Made by a program: the position numbers and the translations under genes. 64,000 nt of DNA from contig JBBELK010000542.1 of assembly GCA_037783545.1 (NCBI GenBank), positions 806,001 through 870,000 on the forward strand. The letters run 5' to 3'. The notes below the pieces were generated by a model, which was given only the letters and a program-made list of their open reading frames with translations, was not told the origin of the DNA and made no database searches. This DNA is from Henricia sp. BOLD:AAB3569. Taxonomy: Eukaryota > Echinodermata > Asteroidea > Spinulosida > Echinasteridae. Below, piece after piece: positions 21,781 through 34,047 of the stretch. Numbering within the stretch: the stretch's first letter is position 1; each line of letters starts with the position of its first letter.

Positions 21781-21928
21781 AAGACCGTATCGAATAACTG
21801 CCGTCTTGTATGGCAGTTTCTTTGATCTTTGAGGACACGTAGGGTTGCATATTGTGTACTTACATTGTTTACCAATTTAAATGTCAAAAGTTGCCCTACA
21901 AGATGGCAGCTATTCTGTACGGTCTATA
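21781..21928. mobile_element. Short inverted-repeat element (about 148 bp)
   Basis: AAGACCGTATCGAATAACTG at the left end pairs imperfectly with CAGCTATTCTGTACGGTCT at the right. A solitary end of the same type (GGCTATTCGATACGGTCT) is at about 10845-10862. The 212-codon minus-strand frame at 21249-21887 overlaps this element and has no recognisable domain. Confidence 0.5.
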
Positions 21929-21929
21929 C

Positions 21930-24486
21930 ACCTTTGCACAAGGACTCCATAAGTACAAGTAGGATCGCCATTGTGGTTCCACGTTCTTTTTTTCTTTTTT
22001 AACTTGAGGCTCAGCACACACGGTAAATTTTGCACTGTAATATACGCCAGCCCGTGTGAATTTAGGGCGGTTGGTGTTTCAAAATAACATGAAATTTTAA
22101 ATTCATACCCACAGGCTGCTTAACATAACAGTAACTATCAGTTATCTCACATGGTCTATACACTACTAGCTTATGTGCACCCACAATTTTCATTCTGGAA
22201 TGGATGTTTATGTACTTAAGTGTCTCACGTGTATAATGCTTTTAGCGTCAACGGAAGTGTCCCGTGCGTAACACCAATTTTGCTATTTTGTCATTTGATA
22301 CCTGTTAACTGAAACAATGAATGACTCTGCTGAATAGTACTTTATAATATTGCCACTTCTCAAAAGGTGTGATGTATATACACTAGTTCAAAATCTGAAG
22401 GGATGTGGTTATTTCAAGTCACTTAAAATGTTGAAACTCTGGTTAACAGATATGTCATGTTATTTTCAAACACACCAATTGTTTATGTTGTGTTTCTTCC
22501 TCCATGGTGGCACGAACCCTTTTATTTGACATGGCTGGGCTGGATTTAAATTACCATGCACCTTACGGGTAGTACGGCAACCATAAAAGTAATTTACACG
22601 ATATAAACGGCATACTGGTTTGTTTATGTCTCTGCTAGTAACGATATTACGCATAGCCGGGAGCACCATAGGACATGATATAATGTACAAATTATGTGCT
22701 CTAGGGGTACCGGCATGTAGTATAGGTTCCACTTATGCTGAGCACAGTTCAGTCACGTGATCACAAACAGGTGTTTCTCTGTCACCTGTCACATCCATTT
22801 ATGACCTGGACTGTTTTATATTAGGGAATGATGTTCCTTTAACTGGATGTCATGGGTCGGCGACAAGGCACCCCATGAAGTTGTTTTGAGATTTCGTTTC
22901 GAAAGGGTAGTTATTTTTCAACATTTTTTACTTTCTCGCGAAAATGATACTCGCCAGTCGCCACTAGAGCCTTTTTGGAGATCGTGGACTGACATAGAAA
23001 AGAAAAAAATACATCATTTTGCGCAAGTGAAAAAAAACCATGAAAGCATAATATTTAGCTGTAGCCTATCTAGCATGTGTTGGCATGCATCATCGCATGT
23101 CATTGATAATAATGATATGCGAATCATCGGAAATAAAACAAAACACGAAACTGAAATGTATGTTTGCCTTGCAAGTTTAATGAGAAACAAAACACACAGA
23201 ACGCATATACTAAACATTACAAATTTATAATTTACGATGGAATGTACTTGTGTGTAAAGTTATTGTGTGGGGCCTTAGGCCTATGGAGTTTGTTTTGTTT
23301 GGCGCTGAATACACTGTCATAATTAATGATATACTGAAAAGCATTTCAATAAATTACCTATTGTCTCTTTACAGGGAGATTCTTTGTAGCACATACCACA
23401 CAATAATGGTGATGTCAATATTTTCTCAGTAAAACGAAGAACGCATAGGCCTATATCGTTTATTTTATAAACAACGCGACAATGCCAAATGCCAACGCAA
23501 CAACGCCAAAGTTTGTGGCATGGCTAGTATAACTTAGTATAAGGTTAAGAGCGTTAATTCTGACACTCAGCAGCGCATTAACACTAAACAGGAATCGTCA
23601 AATTAGCACCGCTCTAGACGCTGTTGATAACTAGCTAATCGGCCTTGTCGTTTTTTTATCACTAAATCCGATTAGGATAATTGACAATGGAGGGTGGATT
23701 ATTTCCATTTCAAGTTTTCAACGCAACCTTGATTGGAGATTTTGTATTGATTGTTGTGCACTGGGAGCTAAACATTTCCGTGTCTCTATAGTGACAGTGT
23801 GAGGAGAAGTTTAATTTCAAGATGGCCGCCTATGGTTGTTTTTAAAACGGCCGGCTTCGTCTCCGACTCGGGCTTGGAACATCTCAAATATCTTAGCGCT
23901 GCAAAAGAAACATACGGTATAGCTTCAAAATCAAGAGCTAAAATTCACACATAAATGGAGACAGACAAGAGGGCACTATAGGCCAACAAAACGACAAAGG
24001 TTGCATTTCTGGCCAAATTAAAAGGAGTCAGTTAGCAATTTGTTTCCAGATATACAAGCAAAATCTAGTTGAATAGTTTGGGAAAACCAGAAGTGCTTGG
24101 TGTCATCTCTACGTCTGACCTTGGTCCTCTGACGTCATAATCGTGTTTGACCAGAGCGTTTTCGACACATTGTGATTCGAAGCTTCTAGTTCTATGCTTG
24201 TTGTTTCACCGCCTTCAGTGAGTGATGGTCTGGCGTGTTTATTGTTTTAGGCAAGATGTGACGATAGCCGAAGGCTCAATGCTCCACCGTGTTCATAAAG
24301 AACCTGTAAATTACCACGGCATCATTAATCGTGATGTCCTTGGTTTATGGCAGCCATTCTGCTCCGATGAAAAATGCCCATAGCACATGGTTGGCATGAC
24401 TGGCCTGGCACGATATGCAGCTATGCCTGGACCTTGTTAACAGGTGTTTGACCCCGACGTTTGCTTTATAAACAGACATTCATATT
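21930..24486. other. No gene recognised
   Basis: Open frames reach 127 codons (22847-23230) without resemblance to a known family. No strong inverted repeats or SINE boxes seen. A GATGGCCGCC sequence at about 23821 is unremarkable. Confidence 0.45.
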
Positions 24487-24907
24487 ACTTTCTGGTCAGA
24501 GCGGTCGGGTTGGGGTAGTGGTTCTTTCCTCGCCTTTCATCTCTGGCGTCCCGGGTTCGAATCCGGGGTGTGTATGTGGATTGGGTTTGCAGTCCCTACT
24601 TGACCGCGTGGGTTTTTCCCCGGGGATTTCTCTGGGGGTTCCTCCCACTTCTAAAACTGCAACTCCTTCTTCGTCATCTCAAGTTGATAATAAAGTATAG
24701 TTAAAGGCACAGGCTCATCAGCAGTGCGCGCGTGCCAAATTCGTGCCACGAAATACGCAGCTCCATGCCTTTGCTATGGAGCTGCGTATTTCGTGGCACG
24801 AATTTGACGAGCTTGTTCCTTTAAAGCTAAAACCGTATAGTTGATGGCATAAATGGCCTTAGTTGCCGAAGATGCCATCAAATTAACAACAACAACTTTC
24901 TGGTCAG
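24487..24907 (+). mobile_element. Complete tRNA-derived SINE with 13-bp target duplication
   Basis: ACTTTCTGGTCAG occurs at 24487-24499 and 24895-24907, directly flanking the element. The head has an A-box-like TTGGGGTAGTGG (24510-24521) and a perfect B box GGTTCGAATCC (24554-24564) within a T-arm whose stem pairs CCCGG with CCGGG. The body includes GTTTGCAGTCCCTACTTG and the tail is (AAC)n. It would be transcribed by pol III and moved by a partner LINE not seen here. The body is interrupted by a MITE at 24701-24824. Confidence 0.9.
24701..24824. mobile_element. TTAA-flanked hairpin MITE, copy 2 (nested in a SINE)
   Basis: TTAA lies at 24701-24704 and 24821-24824. The same SINE at 6092 has a single TTAA at this point, so the target duplication is shown directly. 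The right arm has lost about 15 bp relative to copy 1 (GAATTTG joins directly to ACGAGC). The central stem with TCGTGCCACGAAATACGCAG is nearly perfect. Confidence 0.9.
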
Positions 24908-25003
24908 TACATGTAATTAAGAAATACTGGCTCGACAAACTTTGAATTGAAACTTCAGTCCATCTATAACAGACCTTATTCGCGCGTTATAATAATAGAA
25001 CGG

Positions 25004-25090
25004 GCCTCCTGAATCCAAACTCAGGCTGATTGGAAAAGTGGCATACTACTTATGCGTTTCAATCCTCGTCTTGTAACGCATACGTAACTG
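25004..25090. mobile_element. Hairpin element family D, partial copy
   Basis: GCTGATTGGAAAAGTGGCA, TTATGCGTTTCAATCCTCG and AACGCATACGTA resemble the interior of the copies at 20693 and 25353. The outer ends are missing or degraded. Confidence 0.4.
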
Positions 25091-25106
25091 ACAGGTTTCA
25101 AATAAT

Positions 25107-25258
25107 AATAGGTCTATGGTCCTTTGCACCGGCAGCAATGGCAGGGGGCAGGTTTTCATAAGCGGTGTGATGGATCCACAAAGTGCCTACTCGTGCATGA
25201 AACACGGTGACAATGTGACTGCCCCCTGTCATGGCTGCCCGTGCAAAGGGTCTATTTA
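25107..25258. mobile_element. Hairpin MITE-like element (about 150 bp)
   Basis: The left end CCTTTGCACCGGCAGC plus GGCAGGGGGCAG mirrors CTGCCCCCTG and GGCTGCCCGTGCAAAGG on the right, with outer AATAGGTCTATGG / TCTATTT flanks also partly paired. No coding sense. Confidence 0.7.
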
Positions 25259-25352
25259 GGATTACTTGTTAGCATGAAGAAAGATGTTCCTTCATCCATG
25301 CTTGTAGCCGGTAATATCGCTTCTCGTTATATGATTGAGTATCGACCCTATT

Positions 25353-25536
25353 ACGCGTTTGAACGGTTCAATCGTGTCCCCTGAATCAGTTCTATTGGAA
25401 AGGTGCCAGTTACGTTTGCGCTCCAAACCTCGATCTGAAGACGAGGCTTGGAACGCATAAGTAGGCTTCTTTCCAGTTAGCATTATACAACTGATTCAGG
25501 GGACAAGATTGAACCGTTCAAACGTGCAACAAAATA
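25353..25536. mobile_element. Hairpin element family D, copy 2
   Basis: GTTTGAACGGTTCAATCGTG and TCCCCTGAATCAGTT on the left mirror AACTGATTCAGGGGACAAG and ATTGAACCGTTCAAAC on the right. An inner hairpin pairs CCTCGATCTG with AAGACGAGG. The termini are clean, so this is the best copy of the family. Confidence 0.7.
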
Positions 25537-25539
25537 ATA

Positions 25540-28536
25540 CTGTTGCAGGTATGAGTGCAGTTTCAATTACAGTAAAAGGGACCTACGTGTATTTTCAAAT
25601 AAACCTTTAACTCTTTTTACTCGATTCACGTCTACTACAGTGACGAGCATGCAATATCAACTGAAGTTGGGAGACACCGAATGCCTCCAAAATCACAAAC
25701 ATTCCGAGACACTAACAAAACATTCCTACACTAGTGAGGACCACCATCTGGAGGCCATGATTCCAGCCGTTATAACACGTCATTCAACAGATGGAGAAGT
25801 CATCCACACGGAGATAGGGTCCCGGTGGCCGTGCTGCCAACAGGTCGCTCGTATCTCCAAGAACATCGGGCTCGGTAATATTGGATTATAATATGGCCAT
25901 GTGCAGTGCTGTGCACCAACGATAATGTCAGAAGCATATTGCTGAACTGCACTCGGTGGATGGGCCGTGGGAAAAGGGCTGGAGGTCGCTCGGTCCACAT
26001 TTTCTAAACAGGAGGAATTTAGGAAATTTATTGTCGTCAATAATGTTTCTTTGAGTTGAGCGATATGGACACGTGTTGGGAAGAGGTTTTCGGTTTCCAG
26101 TGATGTAATTCACATAAATTTGAATAAATTCTCAAAATAGAAAATGGTTTATTGTGTCAAAAAATATATTGTTTAGAACTGAGGTTTCCCAGGAGATGGA
26201 AGTGCATGGAGTGGAACGGTTTGCTTAAAATCATTTCACGATAATGAAATGTCTGTGACGGTCCGCAATTTTTTCCCCATGCACCATTTTGTCGTATTGA
26301 GGGATTCCCTTGTATATGTGACTGGTTTATTCAAGGAAATGTTCTTTCGCGACCTCCTGGCAGAATCTTGCTAACTTTACCCTTATTTCCGTGTCTCCGT
26401 GGTTTAACACCCCTGTATTGTAGCCAGAAAACACCCACCCACCAACAGTGTTTTTGACCACGAATCGAAGTTTTTTACAGTCGCTAACGAGAAATGTCAA
26501 CTTCTTATCAGGTGAAGCAAACTAGAGAGAGAACAGACGAAGGACACGCCACGAAAGGGCCCGAACTGGCACAAAAAACAGGGTTGACCTGCGGTTTTTG
26601 CGGTTGGCCCTGTGGAGGTTTTCCCCTAATCTGTGCGACCCTGAATACCTGCCACATCAGCTGAGCGCAAAACCCTCTTTTCTCGCTTGGCTTTACTTTT
26701 TTGATCAGAATCCTTTCAACAGTATGTTTGCGCACGGATCTGTGATTGGTTTGCTTTTACAGCGTGGAGTTTGGGGATGGCCTTTGAACAGGCATAAAAA
26801 CTAGACCTTTTTATGGCGTTGATGTTGTAAATCGTGCAGTCCACCATAGCAATGAGGTCAATGGGCACAACCATGGAGGTACGACGTGACGCTCTAATAT
26901 AAAGGTGTAAAACATACTGATAAGTGATAACAAATGCACACAAAGGCAGCGTCAGCATGTATTTTTAGCAACACAATAATTGTGAACGTTTGAAAAACAG
27001 AAATTCAGAATTGCACCTCCAGCTTTTTTACAAGAATGAACTTTAGTACATTACAAACGGTTGAATATTCCTTGCGGCAATTGTTCAACTAGACCTCAGT
27101 CAAAGAGGACATTTAACAATAATACCCCAATGAATTAGAGGAAGTTATAGCGGCTGTATCCGACGAGAATTCCTGGAACGACGGGCAATATCCGTTGTTC
27201 AAGGGATCCGGGATTAGAACGATGACCGTCGTTTTGCGAACTTGCCCATGGTTGATCCCTTTTTCTTATATAGCCTATAAAAGCCTAACTATAATCATTT
27301 GTTAAAATGTTTAACTTTTCCATGGTTTTTGCACGTTTATATAGGCCTGTAGGCTATATAATAGCGCATAATTACGACTCATATATAGGAACGAAAGCAG
27401 TATGTTTAACCACTGAGTTTCGTTATGATTGTTCAACAGTGTGAGATATGCCTATTGTTTGAATTTATTGGAAAGAGTGCACCTCCGGTGTAGCCTGTCA
27501 ATATTTGGCCAGGAATTTTCAGGCATAAGAAGAGGATTTACTTCCTAGAACCGACTTTTGAGTTATTGTCAAGTTTCCGGTCAACCTTTTCGAGTTCAAT
27601 GCTATCTGCAATGGCAGGGCTTCACAACAAAATGGCGACGCCAATCTCATCACACACACGAAAAGTCAGGTGGACACTCAGAAACATTTCGAAACCCGGA
27701 AATCTAAACTCCACAGCAGTAGTTAAATGTTATTGTTAAATACAAGTCATGGATCAGTATGTTCCATGTAGCGCATATTCCTCTATCCCCAAACCCATAC
27801 TGTGCAGCAGGGCTTCATCAGTGCAGTTCACAAGTTTTTCTTTCCCTTCAGACAACGCTATGGTGAAGAAACGGGAAATTAGGTGCCACTTTTTGATATC
27901 CTGCATAATGTACACATTGAAATATGCAACAGGTTTGGTTGTGCACAGGCACTGTCATTGCGTAAGGACCACATACCGACACACAACCCTCAAGGCTATT
28001 GTATAGTTTCGTTTCCCGCCATGCAGATACCACGTGGTCTGCAGAAGTAAACAGCTCCACAAGTCTTTTCACGCGAGAGAAGGAAAAAAACTATATCACA
28101 CCAAAACGGGGCACTGCCGAAATGCTCATAACAGCATAACTTTGGATAGCCTTTGTGTGAAGGAATGAGAAACGATAGGATTGCAGGGTTCAACATTTAC
28201 TGGGGTTTTTGTGTGTACACGAGAAAACGGAAAAGGAATAAATCGGGAGCGAAGGCAGGTGTTCAAAGTTGGGGTATTTAAAAATTAAAGGGCTAGCTCA
28301 ATCAACCGGTACGTACAGGCGCAATGCACAGACATGCAGGTTGATGTAGGGCTAACAAAATAAATGTAAGCACATGTAAAGTTCCACTGCCTGATGGTGT
28401 ACTCATGTTTGTATGAAGTGCATAGCCTTATGTTTCCTCCATGACCGTTTATGAATGACTTCTGAACAAGATATTTGACATGGCGCCTCATTACAATAGA
28501 AATAACCAACACGGGCTGGCAGAAATGTCATATGGT
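25540..28536. other. No gene recognised
   Basis: Frames up to 86 codons only, none family-like. Several AT-rich stretches and a TAGGCCTGTAGGCTATATA near-palindrome (about 27342-27360). No repeats seen beyond this. Confidence 0.45.
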
Positions 28537-28615
28537 CCTCATCAGGATTTAAACCCAAAACCTCTGCATGGCAAACCATAGGCAGATGTTCATGTACCAG
28601 TTAAGCTATATGAGG
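28537..28615 (-). mobile_element. tRNA-derived SINE head
   Basis: On the minus strand, CCTCAT at the start pairs with ATGAGG at the end, ATAGCTTAACTGGTA resembles an A box, and GGGTTTAAATCC resembles a B box. Insertions in the anticodon arm rule out a working tRNA. Flanking sequence CATATGAC may be part of the same SINE. Confidence 0.6.
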
Positions 28616-29714
28616 TCATGTGGCATCATAGCAGCAAATGATTCAGCATTGAAATACAGAGGGAAAACGAGCACGCTCCTCCTCCTTTTTGTTTCCTGTA
28701 TAAGCCCACCATGATAAGCCCAAGTTCGGCAGGGATACATAAACAAACGCGCATTTATCATGGAACCGTCCAAGCATGGAGGTAGGAAAAGTCCAAGCTT
28801 CCAAGTACATTTTTGAAAAGAAAGAAAAAAACCAAAACCCGAATCTGGCTTTATTTGCGACGATCCCTGGTGCATGGATTTTCGTTAACCCTCTGTAGGG
28901 GTTGCTGTATTGTGGATATCCCACCGCATAACTCAAAAGATCGAGCCTGTGGGTTTCGTCTGTTGTCAAAACTATTGCGTAATCGAGGAAAGTGGATCCC
29001 ACAATGATTCCCAAGGACCCACTTGGCTCAAAATAGCTCCACGGTATTACATTATTGTATTAACTCCACGGCATTTTCCCCTCGCAGTGGTGTAAAAAAA
29101 AAAATTACGCGTCCGCGCCGTGAAGGTCAAACTGCGAAGGGACACTGCGCATGCTCTCCCATGCACGGTCTTCTTTCGGTAAAACTTTACTGTGTCAAAA
29201 AGTTCAAATGCGGACAGCAGTAAAATTTATTTTACCATCGTCTCGGTGAAACCTCCCAAAAAACAAGTCCAATGCGGACACGACTTTAATGACCTAACAC
29301 AATCAGCGCCCTCATACGCCCATCGCAACGAAAATGGTTTATTTTGATTCAAGACAAATGCCCTGGTGTTTTGGATGTTATCACAAAGTACAGTCAACCC
29401 TTGAGTACGATGAGACATCTTGAAGATCACTCACGTCCAGGAACTAGGAATTAGGCGATCCCAGCCGGTGTATTACACAGTAATAGGTCAATTAAGCATG
29501 GGTCTAGTAGAATGGGATGACCGGTGAATTGAGTGATTGAAAGCGAATGCCACTAGCCTATACTTGATGATTATGTAATCTGATTTCTGACAGGTGTTGT
29601 TTTTGGGACTGTAATGTATAGTGATGGATTATACACGCATGTGCAGTTTTATTGTACATGTAGTAAAATCCAAAACAAATAGCAACGTACAGAACAAAAA
29701 AAAATCAGTATGCA

Positions 29715-29843
29715 TTAAAGGCACAGGCTCGTCAGCAATGTGCGCGCGCCAAATTCGTGCCACGAAATACGCAGCTCCATAGCAAAGACATGGAGCTGCG
29801 TGATTCAGGGAACGAATTTGGCGTGCGCGCATTGCTGACGAGC
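29715..29843. mobile_element. TTAA-type hairpin MITE, copy 3 (right end lost)
   Basis: Begins TTAAAGGCACAGGCTCGTC and runs through both arms to CATTGCTGACGAGC, where similarity stops before the terminal CTGTGCCTTTAA. The right arm carries a cluster of changes (GTGATTCAGGGAACG instead of GTATTTCGTGGCACG), so it no longer folds perfectly. Confidence 0.8.
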
Positions 29844-32800
29844 AGATAATGTATATTTATTGTTTCTGGTACATGTACCATGGGTACTGAAACAGGTGTT
29901 TTTAAAAAGCACAGTGGTACTAGCCTTAAGAAACGTGACAAGACGATGAAAAAGATGTGGGAGGGAGGTTTTATACTCTTCGTAAAGAAACTCTGGGAAT
30001 CAAACATGGACTAAAACCCCTGACAGGGGTTGGATGCAACAAAAATTACCAACCTGACCGCACGTAATTCAACCAAAATAATACACAGATACTGACAGAG
30101 AAATGAGCAAATTTAGGCGCCGTCTATAGAACTTTCAAGGTTCTATACAAAGCGTATATAGGGGAGGGGCGATGTGGGGGTCGAAGATCCGCGTAGGACT
30201 TTACATGTGCTGTAAAATGTTGTGCTGTATAATTTCGGGAGGAGGTCAGTCTTCAAAAATACTACAATCTGTATAACTGTGAAAATGTCGACAACTTTGG
30301 CCGGCACCTTATGGTACATGTATTATAACTGTCTTGCTCTCTGGTCAAGAATCTGATCTGGTCGCGTTTCTTTAACGGAAGATACCATACTGTCAAAAGT
30401 AATACACATATAGGCCTACTTCCGTTTGAATTTCCGGGTAGCAAAGCTTGTCAGCAGCAATCTATTATAATTCGTTGCCTTAAAAAAACAGGTCTGTCCA
30501 CATTCTTGAGTTGAATAATGTTTGAACTTGTTCGTGTACTCGTAATGATAAAACAGGTCCGACTCTCCAAATCGAACCTAAAACCGACCAAACAATGGAA
30601 GTCTTTTTAGAATTGGATAGACAAACACCTGAGACATGCACACGCTTGCACATCACATCACATACCGATAAGCCCAACATGACAATACAGTGTGCATCCG
30701 CGTTCGGAAACCAAACTCGGCTTTAGTGTCAAGAGCTCCCCATTCCTGGCCAGTCAGCGGAAACACGCATAAACCTCGACGGACTTTGAACCGGGTGTTC
30801 GTCAAGTTCCGCCGGTGACTCATTTTAGCAGAATCACAACCTAGTCCCGGGCGACCTTATTTCAAAGCAAAACCACTTTGTAATGCGCACAATTACTGTA
30901 CAGTCGAAGTGATATACGTTATTCCTCTATAAAGTAACCTAAAACTTTTTTTTACAGTATGGCCAGACATTTTCACCTTTCCGTCTTTGTTTTCCAAAAA
31001 GGATCGAGGAAGCGACAGTTTTAACGGTTGCAATATCTTTTTTCTCGTCAGGATGACCGCCGTTAAGCCGTGAACTAAAAAGTACGGATGTGGGGAGGTG
31101 GGGTTGGAGAGGGCCATGGGACAGGACTTCACGCCAAAAATGAGTCTCAGATGCGAGAGGTGCCAGACATACAATTTGTTCCACATTAGACCACGGAGGA
31201 AGTTTGGCTGGGATCTGGTGCCGCACCTCATAATAGAAATCATTCCACCTCAGTCGGTCCCGCTTTGGAAATAAATCACACTTAACATTTAATGAAATTA
31301 ATAATTTACTAAACGTTGGCAACGTTGCATTCGGGTAAGCAAAACACATGCATTTTTGTGTACATGTATATAATTAGGTATAACAAAACACATGCTAACT
31401 TTTGTACATGTATATAATATATACATGCTAGTATACACATGTAATTCAAGTGCATATATGAGGCAGACTTCCCCAAGGCACACAAGAGTTGTAGTCTAGT
31501 CGAGTCCATCACAAGCCCGTGTCATAAGTCCAGTTAGTTGCTGCTCAGTCGCCTGCGTCTGCATGTTACATCCCATTGTGTGGAGATTATGCAGTAACTC
31601 GCCAGAACCACCAGAACTTATACAGATCAACCAGATCAACAAAAGATGGACACCACAAAAGAGTATACCTTTTGTGCTTGCAATTCTTTTGAATACCTTG
31701 TGACTTAAATTAAAAGCCATGGGACTTGTTGTGGTGGCATTTTGATGCCCAACATGTGACAGAGTCATGTTCCCCCAATGTGTCTCAAAATAATATCCAA
31801 CGAAATATTTTCAGATTTTCGGGGGTGGGGACGAATGTGATCAGGTAGGAGAGGGTCCCTCTGACACAATCGTGCTCAGTTTTACCATCGATGGACTTGT
31901 GATGGACTCGTGATATACTACAATAATTAACCCTGCAAGGCACATGCATGTGGACATCTTCCGCTCTGGGTGTGTAACTGATGTATCAGATACCCGTTGT
32001 TATCCTTGCCGAGGAAATCATGTTTGACACTATCCGACACAACAAGCCGGTGCATTAATCCATGGGTTTTAGCCAACTCAGAGCGTGTATAAAGGGTTTA
32101 CGCTGATGATTTAGAACAAGGCCGTTAAACTTAAAGTATAATATTATTGGCACAAGTTGATTGGTTATCAACGCGTGATGTGTGTAATCTGATTGGCTGT
32201 GAAGGACCATAGAGCAAGGAAGGACCAAAATCTTCAATAAATTTGACCATTGTTTCGGACCATTGTTTCGTTTGCTTCGTCTTACAGACGAATTTCGTTA
32301 TGTTGAAAGGTGAAGTACAGAAATGACTTGACTTTTCAGGAACAGGCCTAGGCCGAGGTAGATTTAGTTGTTGCAGCCAATATTGCTGTTATACTCAACA
32401 GGATCAAAGGCTTATGTTCTTGGATCTTTAGTTGGATGCTGAAAAAGGGCAAGAAAAGTATTTAATCCCTTGTTTTAATTCCCCGATTCTAACCCAGACA
32501 TGACTTCCAACTGCCCTCAATCTGTTTAGGCTATGGGTGTAAGACCCGGGGGATAATTTGGGTAAACTGTAGGCAATTATGTGAAAAGTTATGGTGAATT
32601 CACGCTATGCTTTTCCGCGCAAAATTTTGAAGCGCGTCGCTTTGAGAAAATAGAGCTGTGGATGAAATTTGGAATGAAATGACGTATTGAAAATAACAGA
32701 ATCTTAAAAATACTTTCCGCCCCAAGTTGATTCTGTACATAGTGTGTCGTTTCACTCAATTTCCCTCCAAATCGCTTTTTCCCAAAGCGACGCCCGTCAC

Positions 32801-33247
32801 ACTTACGCGCGAAAAGGCTCACACAGTGTGAATCCACCGCTGGGTCTTTCTGAGCATAATTTTTTTTATAGGAAGGCCAACACAGGTGTTGTTATATAAC
32901 CCAGCGACAGCCACAGCCGCAAGAAATTCCTCTTTCCTTGAAAATGATAGCACATCATGCGCCATGATTTCCAACGGCGGTTCAGGCCATAATTCACTTA
33001 CAGTCCAAAGTTTTTTATTTCGCGCTTTGATGCTAAATTCTGCATACCGCACGCTGAAACATGCATATGGATTATTTCCTCCATGCTTTAACACACATTT
33101 AGGCCAATGTATTTCATTGAATGGAATCCTTATCGCGAGGTCATGTAAACTTGTTGAAAACCTGCATGCTTTGGATCCTTGACAGATCAAGTCCCTGCTT
33201 TGAACAATCCGACACAAAAACATGGCCGCATCGAAATAATGAAATTA
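29844..33247. other. No gene recognised; one tandem duplication
   Basis: 31341-31424 is two copies of a roughly 43-bp unit (AAAACACATG...TGTACATGTATATAAT). Minus-strand frames of 116-136 codons at 30893-31349 overlap each other in different frames and match no family known to me. Confidence 0.45.
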
Positions 33248-33704
33248 GTTGTATAATGGGGAGTCAGGTTGGCGTAGCGGCTCTTTCCTCGCCTTCCACC
33301 AATGTGGCCCTGGTTCGAATCCCGTCCAGACACGATAATGGAAGAGGTTTCCCATCCACTTTCCATTGTGTCTCAAGCATCCCCATTATGTCTCAAGCAT
33401 CCAAGGAATTTTAAAGGAATTCTTTTCAGGTCTTCCGGGAAGAGAAGGGGGTTTGAGGAGTGTGAAAGGGTCAGTATGTGGATTGGGTTCTCAGTCCCTG
33501 CCTGATTCCGTGGGTTTTCCCCATACACGTTGGTGTGTGGTGCTTTCCTCCCACATCTAAAACTGAGAATTTCTTCCTGTTCCATAGTACTTCGTGGCCT
33601 TGCTGAAGAACCTCCTAAGGTGGCTACAGGGCAACGACTTAAGTCGGCGAATCTCAGCAACCAGATCCCTTTAGGGGATCATACGAAAGAAGAAGTTGTA
33701 TAAT
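33248..33704 (+). mobile_element. Complete tRNA-derived SINE with 10-bp target duplication
   Basis: GTTGTATAAT at 33248-33257 recurs at 33695-33704 and bounds a 437-bp element. TTGGCGTAGCGG (33269-33280) is a good A box and GGTTCGAATCC (33312-33322) a perfect B box. The body includes two tandem GTCTCAAGCATCC blocks and a GGAATTTTAAAGGAATTC motif. The end is GATCATACGAAAGAAGAAG, a GAA-rich tail. The head resembles that of the 24-kb SINE, but the tail differs, so it is a separate subfamily. Confidence 0.9.
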
Positions 33705-33903
33705 TTTGTTCATTTATGATAAATGTACCTGCTTTATCATTGTTGAAAGTTTCGACAATTTTCTGCATTTACAATTTGTTTTAATAACAGACAATAAATC
33801 GGACTCAAGAAATCCTCATTCTGATTTTACGGTATACTCCGGCACGACATGTATAGCAGAGAGACTCCCCTTGCTGCCCCAAACACCTCAACACACCCAT
33901 TCT

Positions 33904-34047
33904 CCTTTCACACTCCTCAAACCCCCTTCTCTTCCCGGAAGACCTGAAAAGAATTCCTTTAAAATTCCTTGGATGCTTGAGACATAATGGGGATGCTTGA
34001 GACACAATGGAAAGTGGATGGGAAACCTCTTCCATTATCGTGTCTGG
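33904..34047 (-). mobile_element. SINE fragment, inverted 144-bp duplicate
   Basis: The exact reverse complement of 33326-33469 over all 144 bases in my reading. It lacks the tRNA head and tail. The pair, 434 bp apart, would fold into a long perfect stem if transcribed together. Confidence 0.85.

Noticed and set aside
21249-21887. 212-codon open frame on the minus strand, second longest in the window
   Set aside because: Rich in His, Cys and Thr without any domain, overlaps an inverted-repeat element at 21781, and has no splice or promoter support.
24500-24575. Functional tRNA gene at the head of the 24-kb SINE
   Set aside because: A perfect B box and T-arm are present, but no acceptor stem closes it and it continues into a SINE body with target duplications.
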